DNA from: a bacterium
Lineage (GTDB): Bacteria > Armatimonadota > UBA5829
Assembly: GCA_021372295.1 (NCBI GenBank)
Contig: JAJFUS010000045.1
Coordinates: forward strand, 1 to 33,167
DNA length: 33,167 nt
Direction of reading: 5' to 3'
Below the pieces are notes generated by a model. It had not been told where the DNA came from. It did not search any database and worked only from the letters and a program-made list of their open reading frames with translations. Below, in pieces: positions 7,266 to 14,054 of the stretch. The first letter of the stretch is position 1. The number at the start of each line of letters is the position of its first letter. Both the position numbers and the translations under genes were made by a program.

Positions 7266-8280
7266 ACTCTCTTAATTCTATTTCCATCGGCAGATACTTG
7301 GAGCGGGGTTTGCAGTCAACATCGGTTCTTATCTTCTGTAGAAGTTGCACTGCGTGAATGGCCAAATCTTTCGCGGAAACCGATAGTGTCGTGAGCTTGG
7401 GGTAAAAATACTCGCTGTCGTCGTGATTACCGTACCCAACCACTGACAAATCTTTTGGAACGCGCATTCCTATCTCCTGCGCAGAGGCTATCGCGCCCAA
7501 AGCCATTGGGTCATTTATGCACATTACGGCGGTTATGTCGTTATGCCGTGATATCAGATTGCGGAACCCGAGCTTGCCTGACTCGAAGTATGGTCCCCAT
7601 GTTTCCTGGAGCAGGCTTTCATCGAAGTCTATTCCCGCCGTATACAGCGCCTTCTTGTAGCCGGCCAGCTTATGACTGCTTGTCCGCCATCTGGACGTCA
7701 GATCCAGTAGGAAACCAATCCGCCGGTGTCCAAGTTCGATTAGATGACTGGTTGCAGCAAACATGCCCTGCTTGCGATCCTCGGTTACACAAATCCCCCC
7801 TTTTGTGCTGCAAGGTATCAGTTCCACGACCGGTAACCCGGATTCTCGCAACTCCAATATTTTGAGATCCGGTTCGGCGGCGGAATCCCAGAGCAACAGC
7901 AGTCCATAAGGATTCAATGATGAGATATTTTGCAAAAAAAGTGCAGCTTCTTCGTCGTCTCCAGCGACATGGACGATCGTTGAAAGTCCGCTGAGCGCCG
8001 CTGCGCGGCTTGCAGATACCATTGTTTTTGAATGAGCCGAAGCAAGCTCCCAGTTAACGGCCAGCAGGATTATGTTGTCGGAATATCCGCGCTGAAGAGC
8101 CGCACCTATGGAGTTGCGGCTGTAGCCGAGTCTTTTTGCCGCTGCGAGTATTCTCTGCTTTGTGGAAAAGCTGATACGATCTGCGTGTTTGCTCCCCGAT
8201 AATATATACGAGGCAGTTGTTTGTGAAATACCGGCTTCACGAGCTACATCATCAATTGTAGGTTTATGTTTTCGGATCAT
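7216..8280 (-). CDS. LacI-family transcriptional regulator (paralogue 1)
   Basis: 354 residues from ATG 8280, with AGAGG 6-7 nt upstream; an upstream in-frame start lacks a SD. Residues about 5-55 are the LacI helix-turn-helix and hinge helix (PTIDDVAREAGISQTTASYI, then LSGSKHADRIS and RILAAAKRLGYSRNSIGAAL). The rest is a periplasmic-binding-protein-like effector domain with the usual ELGHRRIGFLLD and CINDPMALGAIASAQEIGMR signatures and a dimer-type C-terminus without the LacI tetramer helix. It is divergent from the UroD-like gene and about 300 nt away. It resembles the second LacI protein at 9753-10796 across both domains (for example RGYSDNI and PYGLLLLWDS versus PYGLIMMWDS), so the two arose by duplication. 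The ligand is unknown, but a carbohydrate is likely from the GH92 neighbour. Confidence 0.9.
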   Translation of the reverse strand: MIRKHKPTIDDVAREAGISQTTASYILSGSKHADRISFSTKQRILAAAKRLGYSRNSIGAALQRGYSDNIILLAVNWELASAHSKTMVSASRAAALSGLSTIVHVAGDDEEAALFLQNISSLNPYGLLLLWDSAAEPDLKILELRESGLPVVELIPCSTKGGICVTEDRKQGMFAATSHLIELGHRRIGFLLDLTSRWRTSSHKLAGYKKALYTAGIDFDESLLQETWGPYFESGKLGFRNLISRHNDITAVMCINDPMALGAIASAQEIGMRVPKDLSVVGYGNHDDSEYFYPKLTTLSVSAKDLAIHAVQLLQKIRTDVDCKPRSKYLPMEIELRESTSPPSGEYPISNSKR

Positions 8281-8413
8281 AGAAAGCCTCTTATGGTGAA
8301 GCAAACAATTACGCAGTCGCTCCAAGTCCTACATGATTGCTGCCGGCAATTCTTTAGCAAGTTTGGAAGTCAGCACAGAGCTGTGGATATACTACTATAA
8401 TTAGTATAACTAG

Positions 8414-8424
8414 TTTCGCAGAAA
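8414..8424. promoter_or_regulatory. Perfect TTTC-N3-GAAA inverted repeat in the divergent intergenic region
   Basis: TTTCGCAGAAA lies between the lacI paralogue 1 and the UroD-like gene, next to TATACT-like sequence on the minus strand. It could be an autoregulatory operator of this LacI protein. It is short, so chance is possible. The rest of 8281-8583 holds the UroD promoter and operator and AT-rich sequence but no gene. Confidence 0.25.
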
Positions 8425-8508
8425 ATGCACTGGGAGTCAAGCATCGCACACCAATCAATGATCCATTGCATACAAACGATGCGCATGAAAAAGTCCTAGG
8501 AAACAGCC

Positions 8509-8537
8509 TTGACAAAGCCAACATAGCATGCTAAATT
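8509..8537 (+). promoter_or_regulatory. Promoter of the UroD-like gene
   Basis: TTGACA (8509-8514), 17 nt, TAAATT (8532-8537). An operator-like palindrome begins 8 nt downstream of the -10. The leader would be about 40 nt. Confidence 0.7.
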
Positions 8538-8545
8538 ATCTCATA

Positions 8546-8559
8546 GTGATACGTTTCAC
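8546..8559. promoter_or_regulatory. LacI-type operator at the UroD-like gene
   Basis: GTGATACGTTTCAC is symmetric at 12 of 14 positions with a central CG, as LacI-family operators usually are. It covers the likely transcription start, a repressing position. The core GATACGTTTC closely matches GACACGTGTC at the same place in the GH92 promoter. Confidence 0.6.
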
Positions 8560-8583
8560 CTGTGTTGAATTCTGGGGGTTCGG

Positions 8584-9729
8584 ATGATAGGCGCTGATGT
8601 AACTAACCATGCATCTCTGGCGATTCAAATAAACTGTAATGTCCGGCGTGAAGAGTATCTGGATCACATGACGTTTAAGTCCAACATTCGACCACTTTTT
8701 ACTGAGCTGTTTGGCCCATTGATCGGCTTGAAAGAAGAGTGGGTCGAGCAGGGAGCAACTCAATCGGAACTGAACCTCTCGGTGTTCAAATATCGCACTC
8801 CAATGAAGGAATACGTTCCTGTAAATACCGGCTGGATAGGCGGTTTTCCCGAAGTCATTCTTGAGGAAACGGATGAACACATGATCATCCAGGATCATAT
8901 AGGAAGGCATATGAAGTTGGCAAAGGGGTATGCGACACTGCCCTTGCCTCTTGATTATCCAGTCAAGGATTTCAATGACTGGCTGAAAATTAAGCACCAT
9001 TATGAGTTTTCGGAAGAAAGATTCGGAGACAACTGGAAGAAGATCGCCGAAGACATCCGCGAATTGGGACAGGTAGTATGCGTCAGTATACCCGGCGGCT
9101 TTGATGAACCCAGGCAGCTCATGGGTGAAGAAGGAGTATGCGTGGCTTGCTATGAACAACCCGAATTGATCCACGACATCCTTCAGACAATAGGAGATAC
9201 CGCATTCAAAGTTCTGGATAGAGTATCATCGTTGGTTGTTGTGGACGAAATATCAGTGCATGAAGACTTGGCAGGAAAAAGCGGCCCATTAGTCGGGCCA
9301 AGGCAAGTAGAAGAGTTCATCAAGCCCTATTATCGAAAGATATGGGACATGCTTGAGTCTCACGGGGTCAGGCTGTTCAGCCAGGATTCCGACGGGAACA
9401 TGACCCATGTCATACCGGCATTTTTGGACGCCGGTGTGAATGTAATGTATCCCATGGAGCCTGCGGCCGGAATGGACATCGTAACGGTCAGGGAAACCTA
9501 TGGCACAAAACTGGCCATGAGCGGCGGGATTGACAAGCACGTTCTGAGAAGAAGTAAAAAAGAGATAGAAGCCGAGCTTGAGTATAAGATACCTCCAATG
9601 GTCAAAACTGGAGGATGCCTCATTGGACTGGATCACCGCATACCCAACGGCACACCCATTGAGAACTATAGGTTCTATATTGATAAGGCATGGGAAATAA
9701 TGGATCGCGAAGCCAATATGCTCGGTTGA
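8584..9729 (+). CDS. Uroporphyrinogen-decarboxylase (URO-D) fold protein, non-heme subgroup
   Basis: 381 residues with SD GGGGG 5 nt before ATG. The C-terminal half shows the URO-D TIM-barrel layout: DEISVHEDLAGKSGPLVGP, 'FIKPYYRKIWDMLESHGVRL', SDGNMTHVIPAFLDAGVNVM, YPMEPAAGMDIV and AMSGGIDKHVLRRSKKEIEA. True HemE has an N-terminal substrate Arg/Asp cluster that I do not see, and MtaA/CmuA methyltransferases have a His-x-Cys zinc site where this protein has QDSDGN. It therefore belongs to the large set of UroD-like proteins of unknown reaction common next to LacI regulators and glycoside hydrolases in Armatimonadota, Lentisphaerae and similar phyla. No heme or corrinoid gene lies nearby. Position and operator tie it to carbohydrate-responsive control. 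A methyl-transfer or decarboxylation role is only a guess. Confidence 0.85.
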   Translation: MIGADVTNHASLAIQINCNVRREEYLDHMTFKSNIRPLFTELFGPLIGLKEEWVEQGATQSELNLSVFKYRTPMKEYVPVNTGWIGGFPEVILEETDEHMIIQDHIGRHMKLAKGYATLPLPLDYPVKDFNDWLKIKHHYEFSEERFGDNWKKIAEDIRELGQVVCVSIPGGFDEPRQLMGEEGVCVACYEQPELIHDILQTIGDTAFKVLDRVSSLVVVDEISVHEDLAGKSGPLVGPRQVEEFIKPYYRKIWDMLESHGVRLFSQDSDGNMTHVIPAFLDAGVNVMYPMEPAAGMDIVTVRETYGTKLAMSGGIDKHVLRRSKKEIEAELEYKIPPMVKTGGCLIGLDHRIPNGTPIENYRFYIDKAWEIMDREANMLG

Positions 9730-9752
9730 TCTGGGCAGTTGGTTGCCGGGCG

Positions 9753-10796
9753 TCAAATGTTTAGTGATGATTGCCTGGCAGGCCCCGTGGAGTTGCGCGC
9801 TACCAGCTTCATATCGAAGAGCTTGGATTTAACAGCCTCACCTGGATTGCTCCGCATTTGAATCAACATATCAATCGCCTCCCCAGCGATAGATTTGGCA
9901 TCTGTAGAGACACTCGTCAGCGTAGGGCGATAACGTTCGCAGTCTGGCGAACCGCCATAGCCGGCAACGGAAACATCACCAGGCACTTTTAGCCCCATGT
10001 CCTGAGCGGAAACCATTGCGCCCAGGGCCATTTCGTCATTAATCCCGATCATAGCGGTCATGTTAGGGTGTCGATTTATAAGAACTTTGGCCGCCTCGTA
10101 ACCTGCTTCAAAACCATATGAAGTACACTCTTCGAGAAGCGACTCGTCGAAATCAATCCCGTATGACTCCAGCGCCCTGACGTAACCAGCGAGCTTATAA
10201 CGCGTTGATCGCCAGCGAGTTTTTGTGTCCAGCATCATTCCGATTCGTCTGTGACCAAACTCCAACAAATAACGAGCAAGAATGCATACACCCTGCTCTC
10301 TGTTTGAAGTAACCGCTATACTGCCGGAGTGTGAAGGAAAAAGGTCGACCATAGGACAGATACCATGAGTAATCTGATCTGCGGGCACGGTCTGCGAATC
10401 CCACATCATGATAAGACCGTATGGGTGCACGCTCGCCAGTTCATCGATATACTGAAGCGCCTGCTTGTCGTCCTGAGCAACATGGACGATTGCCGGCAAA
10501 CCTCGCGCGCCAGCCCTTTCACTGATTTGTATCGCAAGCTGAGAATAAGTGGAAGCAAGATCCCATGTCACCACAAGAATGACTATGTTGTCCGAATAAC
10601 CCCTGCGCAAAGCCGTGGCGGAACTGTTGCCGGCATAGCCCAGTCTTCGTGCCGCGTCTATGACGCGTTGCCGGGTCTCCTCAGGAATTTTGTCTGAGTA
10701 CACGCCTCCGGTAAGGACGTAAGAAACTGTCGTCCGAGACACCCCCGCCTTATTTGCCACATCCCGACTTGTTATCTTTACAGTGTGGTTTTGCAT
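9753..10796 (-). CDS. LacI-family transcriptional regulator (paralogue 2)
   Basis: 347 residues from ATG 10796 (AGGGG 9 nt upstream). The HTH and hinge (KITSRDVANKAGVSRTTVSY, then VLTGGVYSDKIPEETRQRVI, DAARRLGYAGNSSATALRRG) are followed by a sugar-binding-protein-like core with EFGHRRIGMMLDTKTRWRST and GINDEMALGAMVSAQDMGLK. It begins 24 nt after the GH92 stop and is probably co-transcribed with it, and it ends 23 nt from the convergent UroD-like gene. The recognition helix differs from paralogue 1 at key positions (SRTTVSY against SQTTASY), so the two may prefer slightly different operators. This fits the operator variants seen at the two promoters. Autoregulation through the GH92 promoter is expected if it binds there. 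Confidence 0.9.
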   Translation of the reverse strand: MQNHTVKITSRDVANKAGVSRTTVSYVLTGGVYSDKIPEETRQRVIDAARRLGYAGNSSATALRRGYSDNIVILVVTWDLASTYSQLAIQISERAGARGLPAIVHVAQDDKQALQYIDELASVHPYGLIMMWDSQTVPADQITHGICPMVDLFPSHSGSIAVTSNREQGVCILARYLLEFGHRRIGMMLDTKTRWRSTRYKLAGYVRALESYGIDFDESLLEECTSYGFEAGYEAAKVLINRHPNMTAMIGINDEMALGAMVSAQDMGLKVPGDVSVAGYGGSPDCERYRPTLTSVSTDAKSIAGEAIDMLIQMRSNPGEAVKSKLFDMKLVARNSTGPARQSSLNI

Positions 10797-10820
10797 AATG
10801 GAATTCCCCTGTGATATTGG

Positions 10821-13043
10821 TCAGTCGACAACCCGATAAGAAGGTGGACGGCTGCCATTAGCCCAGGTCGATGGAGATGAGTCCATAATCAAAGTCAGTC
10901 TGCCGCCAGTTTTTATCTCCGAAAAGTGCAAATATGCTCGATCCAGTGGTTTACCGTTGAGCAGAGCACTTTGCACGTAGATGTTCTCATCCGAGACGTT
11001 CTTAGCTTCAATGACGAACTTCTTGTTGCCTAAACTTATCGTGGTCTGTGCAAATATCGGGCTGCCTATCAAGAATATGTCCTGACCCACCACCGGAAAT
11101 ATTCCTATCGAACTCCAGACATACCATGATGACGTGCCACCGCTGTCATCGTCTCCAGGGAGCCCTCCTCTACCGATAGAAAACTGATATTTCATGGTTG
11201 CACTAACCACCTCGGCGGTTTTATCGTGACGCCCAGCATATATATAATTATATGGCGTTTCCAGATCGGCCTCGTTGTTAAGAGCTTCCCAGGAAGTGTA
11301 ATCCGGCTCGTCCTTTGGATCTCTGAATCCGAAGTACGCATCGAGCTTGTTACAGAACGCTTCTTCGCCGCCGCACATGGCAATGCGCGAAGCCATGTCC
11401 TGCAGTAAACGGAACGAGTAGTTCCACGGCCCGCCCTCGTAGTAAGTCCCCTTTTGCAGCAGGCCGCTGGCTGGATCGTAAACCGTCTTCCACTTGTCGG
11501 CGATGGTCATCAGCTCGTGCCATTTTTGCAGATCTCCAATGCCTTTTGCAATCTCAGATGCACAGTAGGCTGCATAGGAATAATCAAGCGCATATATCGA
11601 GTAATCCGCATGACCGGTCTTCGCGAACTCACCGGCTTTGCCGGTCCTGAAGCTCGCATACATCAGTTTCAATGCCTGGCTCCAGTCGACACCTTCTACC
11701 TCCTTTGAAAATGCATCGCCAACAACAATTTGCGAGAGCATGCTGCCTACCTCGTCAAAACCTGGCTGATTAAACTGTCTGTTCATTACCACCGCAACTC
11801 CAGGATAAGCGCCATTAGCCTGAGCCATTCCCAGCAGGGAGTTTACAGAACCGCAGCCTTGATCGGGGTAGATGGCATTGACAAGGGGCACCTGGGTCTT
11901 GAACGTATCCCAGAGCGTGACAAAGTCGAGGAAGAACGGATCATCAGTCGTGGTCTTGGGGTTCTCTCCCGTGAAATCACAAGGCTTGATGAGGCTATGG
12001 TATAAAGCAGTATAGAATATCTGGCGTTGATCCGCAGTGCCGCCTCGCACATCAAAACGGCCCAGGTAGCGGTTCCATTCGTCGTACGCGTCAGCAACGA
12101 CCTTATCGAAAGATCTCGAAGCGGAGTGTTCAAGATTGCTCTTAGCTTGTTGCACGCTCCGAAGCGAAAAGCCAATTTTGAGTGTAATGCTCTGGTGAAA
12201 GCGACCATGACTGGTAAGCAGAAGGCCAAATGGAGCGGTATTGGCATCACAATGCTCGACACTCAGAGATTTCCCGGATGTGAGCTTTCCATTCTGAAAT
12301 ATCGAAGCATGCCATTTACCGGCATCGGAGCTTATGTAGAAGTATATCGGCAGCCCAGCGCAGACAACATGTCCCTGAGTCTGAGTGTCGGATATCACTT
12401 GTAGTTCAGCTGCCGAGGGATTACCAGGCGCGCAGGCCAGCCCGCCAGCAGTGAGATCGACCGCAACCGCTGCGTCGGAATCTGGATCGAACGTATATCT
12501 GTGAACAGCGCACTTGCGGCCTACAGTCAATTCAACCTTGACGTTCGTCTCTGCAAGGTCGGCGGAATAATAGCCTGGGTGTGCGGTCTCATTTCGCAGA
12601 TCCCACCTGGTTCCGATCTGATCAACACCGCCTGTAAGAGGGATAACACGGAGGTAATTGTAATATATATTGATCATACCTGTCCCACTCTGCTGAAAGT
12701 GGGTAAAGCCGGTAGCCGTATATTTGTCGAACGCACGCGGCGGCTTTCCCGGACAGCTGCTCGGGCCATTGATTCCATAACCGGAAACATATGCGCCCGA
12801 GTAGGGAGTGACGGAGACCATTCCGAACGGACGACATGCGCCGGGGTGGGTATTACCGACATCGGGCTTTATCCATGACCAGCGTTTTGCAAAACCTTTT
12901 CGCTCAGGAAGCGCGCTGGCCTCCGAACCCAGAAATGGATCGACAATGGCTGCGTAATCAGTCCCAGCATATACCGTGGTATTCTGGCATAGAATCTGTC
13001 CAACAACAGCTACTACAATGAAAGCTACGATGTTTATTTTCAT
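10821..13043 (-). CDS. Secreted GH92 family alpha-mannosidase
   Basis: 740 residues from ATG 13043, SD GGAG at 5 nt. The signal peptide (about 1-26) probably cleaves after TVYA. An N-terminal beta-sandwich (about 30-300: DPFLGSEASALPERKG, then WSWIKPDVGNTHPGACRPFG) is followed by the (alpha/alpha)6 catalytic domain. Family marks are TLWDTFKTQVPLVNAIYPDQ (about 376-395), the acid-bearing NNE at 589-591, and GLPGDDDSGGTSSWYVWSSI (627-646) with the two base-type aspartates (631, 633) of this Ca2+-dependent inverting family. Family enzymes cut alpha-1,2/1,3/1,4/1,6 mannose links of N-glycans or yeast mannan. Where most GH92 enzymes have NEPSHH after the acid, this one has NEADLE, so linkage specificity may differ. 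It leads a GH92-lacI operon. Confidence 0.9.
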   Translation of the reverse strand: MKINIVAFIVVAVVGQILCQNTTVYAGTDYAAIVDPFLGSEASALPERKGFAKRWSWIKPDVGNTHPGACRPFGMVSVTPYSGAYVSGYGINGPSSCPGKPPRAFDKYTATGFTHFQQSGTGMINIYYNYLRVIPLTGGVDQIGTRWDLRNETAHPGYYSADLAETNVKVELTVGRKCAVHRYTFDPDSDAAVAVDLTAGGLACAPGNPSAAELQVISDTQTQGHVVCAGLPIYFYISSDAGKWHASIFQNGKLTSGKSLSVEHCDANTAPFGLLLTSHGRFHQSITLKIGFSLRSVQQAKSNLEHSASRSFDKVVADAYDEWNRYLGRFDVRGGTADQRQIFYTALYHSLIKPCDFTGENPKTTTDDPFFLDFVTLWDTFKTQVPLVNAIYPDQGCGSVNSLLGMAQANGAYPGVAVVMNRQFNQPGFDEVGSMLSQIVVGDAFSKEVEGVDWSQALKLMYASFRTGKAGEFAKTGHADYSIYALDYSYAAYCASEIAKGIGDLQKWHELMTIADKWKTVYDPASGLLQKGTYYEGGPWNYSFRLLQDMASRIAMCGGEEAFCNKLDAYFGFRDPKDEPDYTSWEALNNEADLETPYNYIYAGRHDKTAEVVSATMKYQFSIGRGGLPGDDDSGGTSSWYVWSSIGIFPVVGQDIFLIGSPIFAQTTISLGNKKFVIEAKNVSDENIYVQSALLNGKPLDRAYLHFSEIKTGGRLTLIMDSSPSTWANGSRPPSYRVVD

Positions 13044-13160
13044 ATAAACTCCAAGTCTACATAAGAGATATCAGCGCATGGCGACGACAACCGACTGCCT
13101 CGCTCATTCATATTAGACCTACGCGACACGATTCTCCCAACAGCCTCAAACAGCACAATA

Positions 13161-13172
13161 GACACGTGTCAC
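13161..13172. promoter_or_regulatory. LacI-type operator at the GH92 promoter
   Basis: The perfect palindrome GACACGTGTC (13161-13170), read on the minus strand as GTGACACGTGTC, lies 7 nt downstream of the GH92 -10. It differs from the UroD-like gene's operator core only at two symmetric positions. Both -10 boxes are followed by ATCT and then the operator. Confidence 0.65.
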
Positions 13173-13179
13173 CACAGAT

Positions 13180-13208
13180 AGTATTACACACTAAAAAGTG
13201 CTTGTCAA
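13180..13208 (-). promoter_or_regulatory. Promoter of the GH92-lacI operon
   Basis: On the minus strand TTGACA (13203-13208), 17 nt, AATACT (13180-13185). The leader to the GH92 start would be about 130 nt and holds no recognised riboswitch. Confidence 0.65.
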
Positions 13209-13298
13209 TGAATTCTTCCGGCGGATTTAGCAAATTCCGCACTTAGATTAATGTGGGAGGAATATCCATCTCCGTTTTATGTAAATAACGCAGCACTA

Positions 13299-13371
13299 GG
13301 TTTTGCAGGGAACTGCAACCCATTCTGCTGCGTATTGAGTATAAGTAATTTGCCGGCCTGCCATCGGCAAA
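13299..13371 (+). promoter_or_regulatory. Inverted repeats upstream of the zinc-ribbon gene
   Basis: TTGCAG-GGAA-CTGCAA (13303-13318) is a perfect repeat located at the -35 position of a TATAAG box (13340-13345). This is where a MerR- or CueR-like activator or a repressor could bind. A second hairpin, TTTGCCG/CGGCAAA (13349-13355 and 13365-13371), ends just before the SD AGGAGG. Nothing else was found between the GH92 promoter and 13386. Confidence 0.35.
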
Positions 13372-13386
13372 ACCTAGGAGGAAACT

Positions 13387-13701
13387 GTGAACTGTCCCGT
13401 TTGTGATGGACGCCTGAGAGCGGTCGAAAAGCATGGAGTTGAAGTGGATATCTGCCCTGAATGCAAGGGGGTCTGGCTCGACAGAGGCGAGTTGGAAAAG
13501 ATAATCGAAATGGCCAACGCTGGAGGGCCCGCGCAGTCGCATGATCCTGAAATTGACCGAAAGCGATATGGCGAAGATCATTGCAACCCTCAATCAGACC
13601 GCTATAATGAGCGTGATCGTAATTTTGACTCAAGAACAAGTCACTCCAAACGCCGTGGGTCGTGGATATCGGATATCTTTGAATCTTTCGGTAGCGACTG
13701 A
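13387..13701 (+). CDS. zf-TFIIB (zinc-ribbon) domain protein
   Basis: 104 residues from GTG 13387 with a perfect AGGAGG 5 nt upstream. The first 45 residues are a complete zf-TFIIB zinc ribbon: CPVC (3-6) and CPEC (23-26), then KGVWLDRGELEKIIE. The C-terminal 60 residues are polar, rich in Asp, Arg and Ser, and probably disordered, ending DIFESFGSD. No signal peptide is present, so it is cytoplasmic. These small proteins are common and their role is not known; zinc binding by the four cysteines is well supported. It precedes the metal-efflux genes in the same direction, 15-40 nt from the next gene, so it may be part of that operon. However, a separate promoter for the downstream genes overlaps the gap. 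Confidence 0.8.
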   Translation: MNCPVCDGRLRAVEKHGVEVDICPECKGVWLDRGELEKIIEMANAGGPAQSHDPEIDRKRYGEDHCNPQSDRYNERDRNFDSRTSHSKRRGSWISDIFESFGSD

Positions 13702-13724
13702 ACTGTTTAGAAATTTGTGAACTG

Positions 13725-13733
13725 TGCTATAAT
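13725..13733 (+). promoter_or_regulatory. Extended -10 promoter for the metal-efflux operon
   Basis: TGCTATAAT is a perfect -10 with the TGn extension; no good -35 is present. The -10 ends 7 nt before ATG 13741, so transcription would start at or within a base or two of the start codon, giving a leaderless mRNA. Confidence 0.5.
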
Positions 13734-13740
13734 GCATTTG

Positions 13741-14004
13741 ATGAAAACTGGTTGGACATTCAAACTATTAGCGATGGTGGTTCTTGTCATATCCTGTGGC
13801 ATGGCCTTCGCAGATTGTCACGGCGAGTGCTGTGACGACTGCGACTGCTGCGGGATGTGTGCGCACGTCTGCCAGTGCCGACTTCTGCATAATTGTGCAA
13901 TCAGTCTCGACAATACTTGCACCACATTTGTGTTTGACCACACAGTGACAACCCCAAGTATCACTGTTGGCAGCATTTTTCGTCCTCCAATAACCCTCCC
14001 GTAA
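13741..14004 (+). CDS. Small exported Cys-rich protein, probable metal binder of the efflux operon
   Basis: 87 residues from ATG 13741 (an in-frame GTG at 13717 lacks a SD and adds nothing). The N-terminus KTGWTFKLLAMVVLVISCGM is a signal peptide. VISC (16-19) fits a lipobox, and AFA/D offers a signal-peptidase I site, so it is either a lipoprotein or soluble. After it come 11 cysteines, mostly packed between residues 26 and 44 (CHGECCDDCDCCGMC, then AHVCQC) with interspersed His and Asp. The C-terminus is hydrophobic-polar and ends in IFRPPITLP. It is the first gene of a run with a TolC-like, CusB-like and CusA-like gene, so a periplasmic metallochaperone or metal buffer is likely, analogous to CusF but unrelated in sequence. 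No homologue was recognised by eye. Confidence 0.6.
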   Translation: MKTGWTFKLLAMVVLVISCGMAFADCHGECCDDCDCCGMCAHVCQCRLLHNCAISLDNTCTTFVFDHTVTTPSITVGSIFRPPITLP

Positions 14005-14054
14005 TATCTCGCGTTTCACAATAAACTCAACCCAACGAATTCGAGGAATTGAAT

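Noticed and set aside
10821..13043. Lipobox in the GH92 signal peptide (ILC at residues 17-19).
   Set aside because: Leu lies just before the Cys where Gly, Ala or Ser is required, so ordinary signal-peptidase I cleavage near VYA is more likely.
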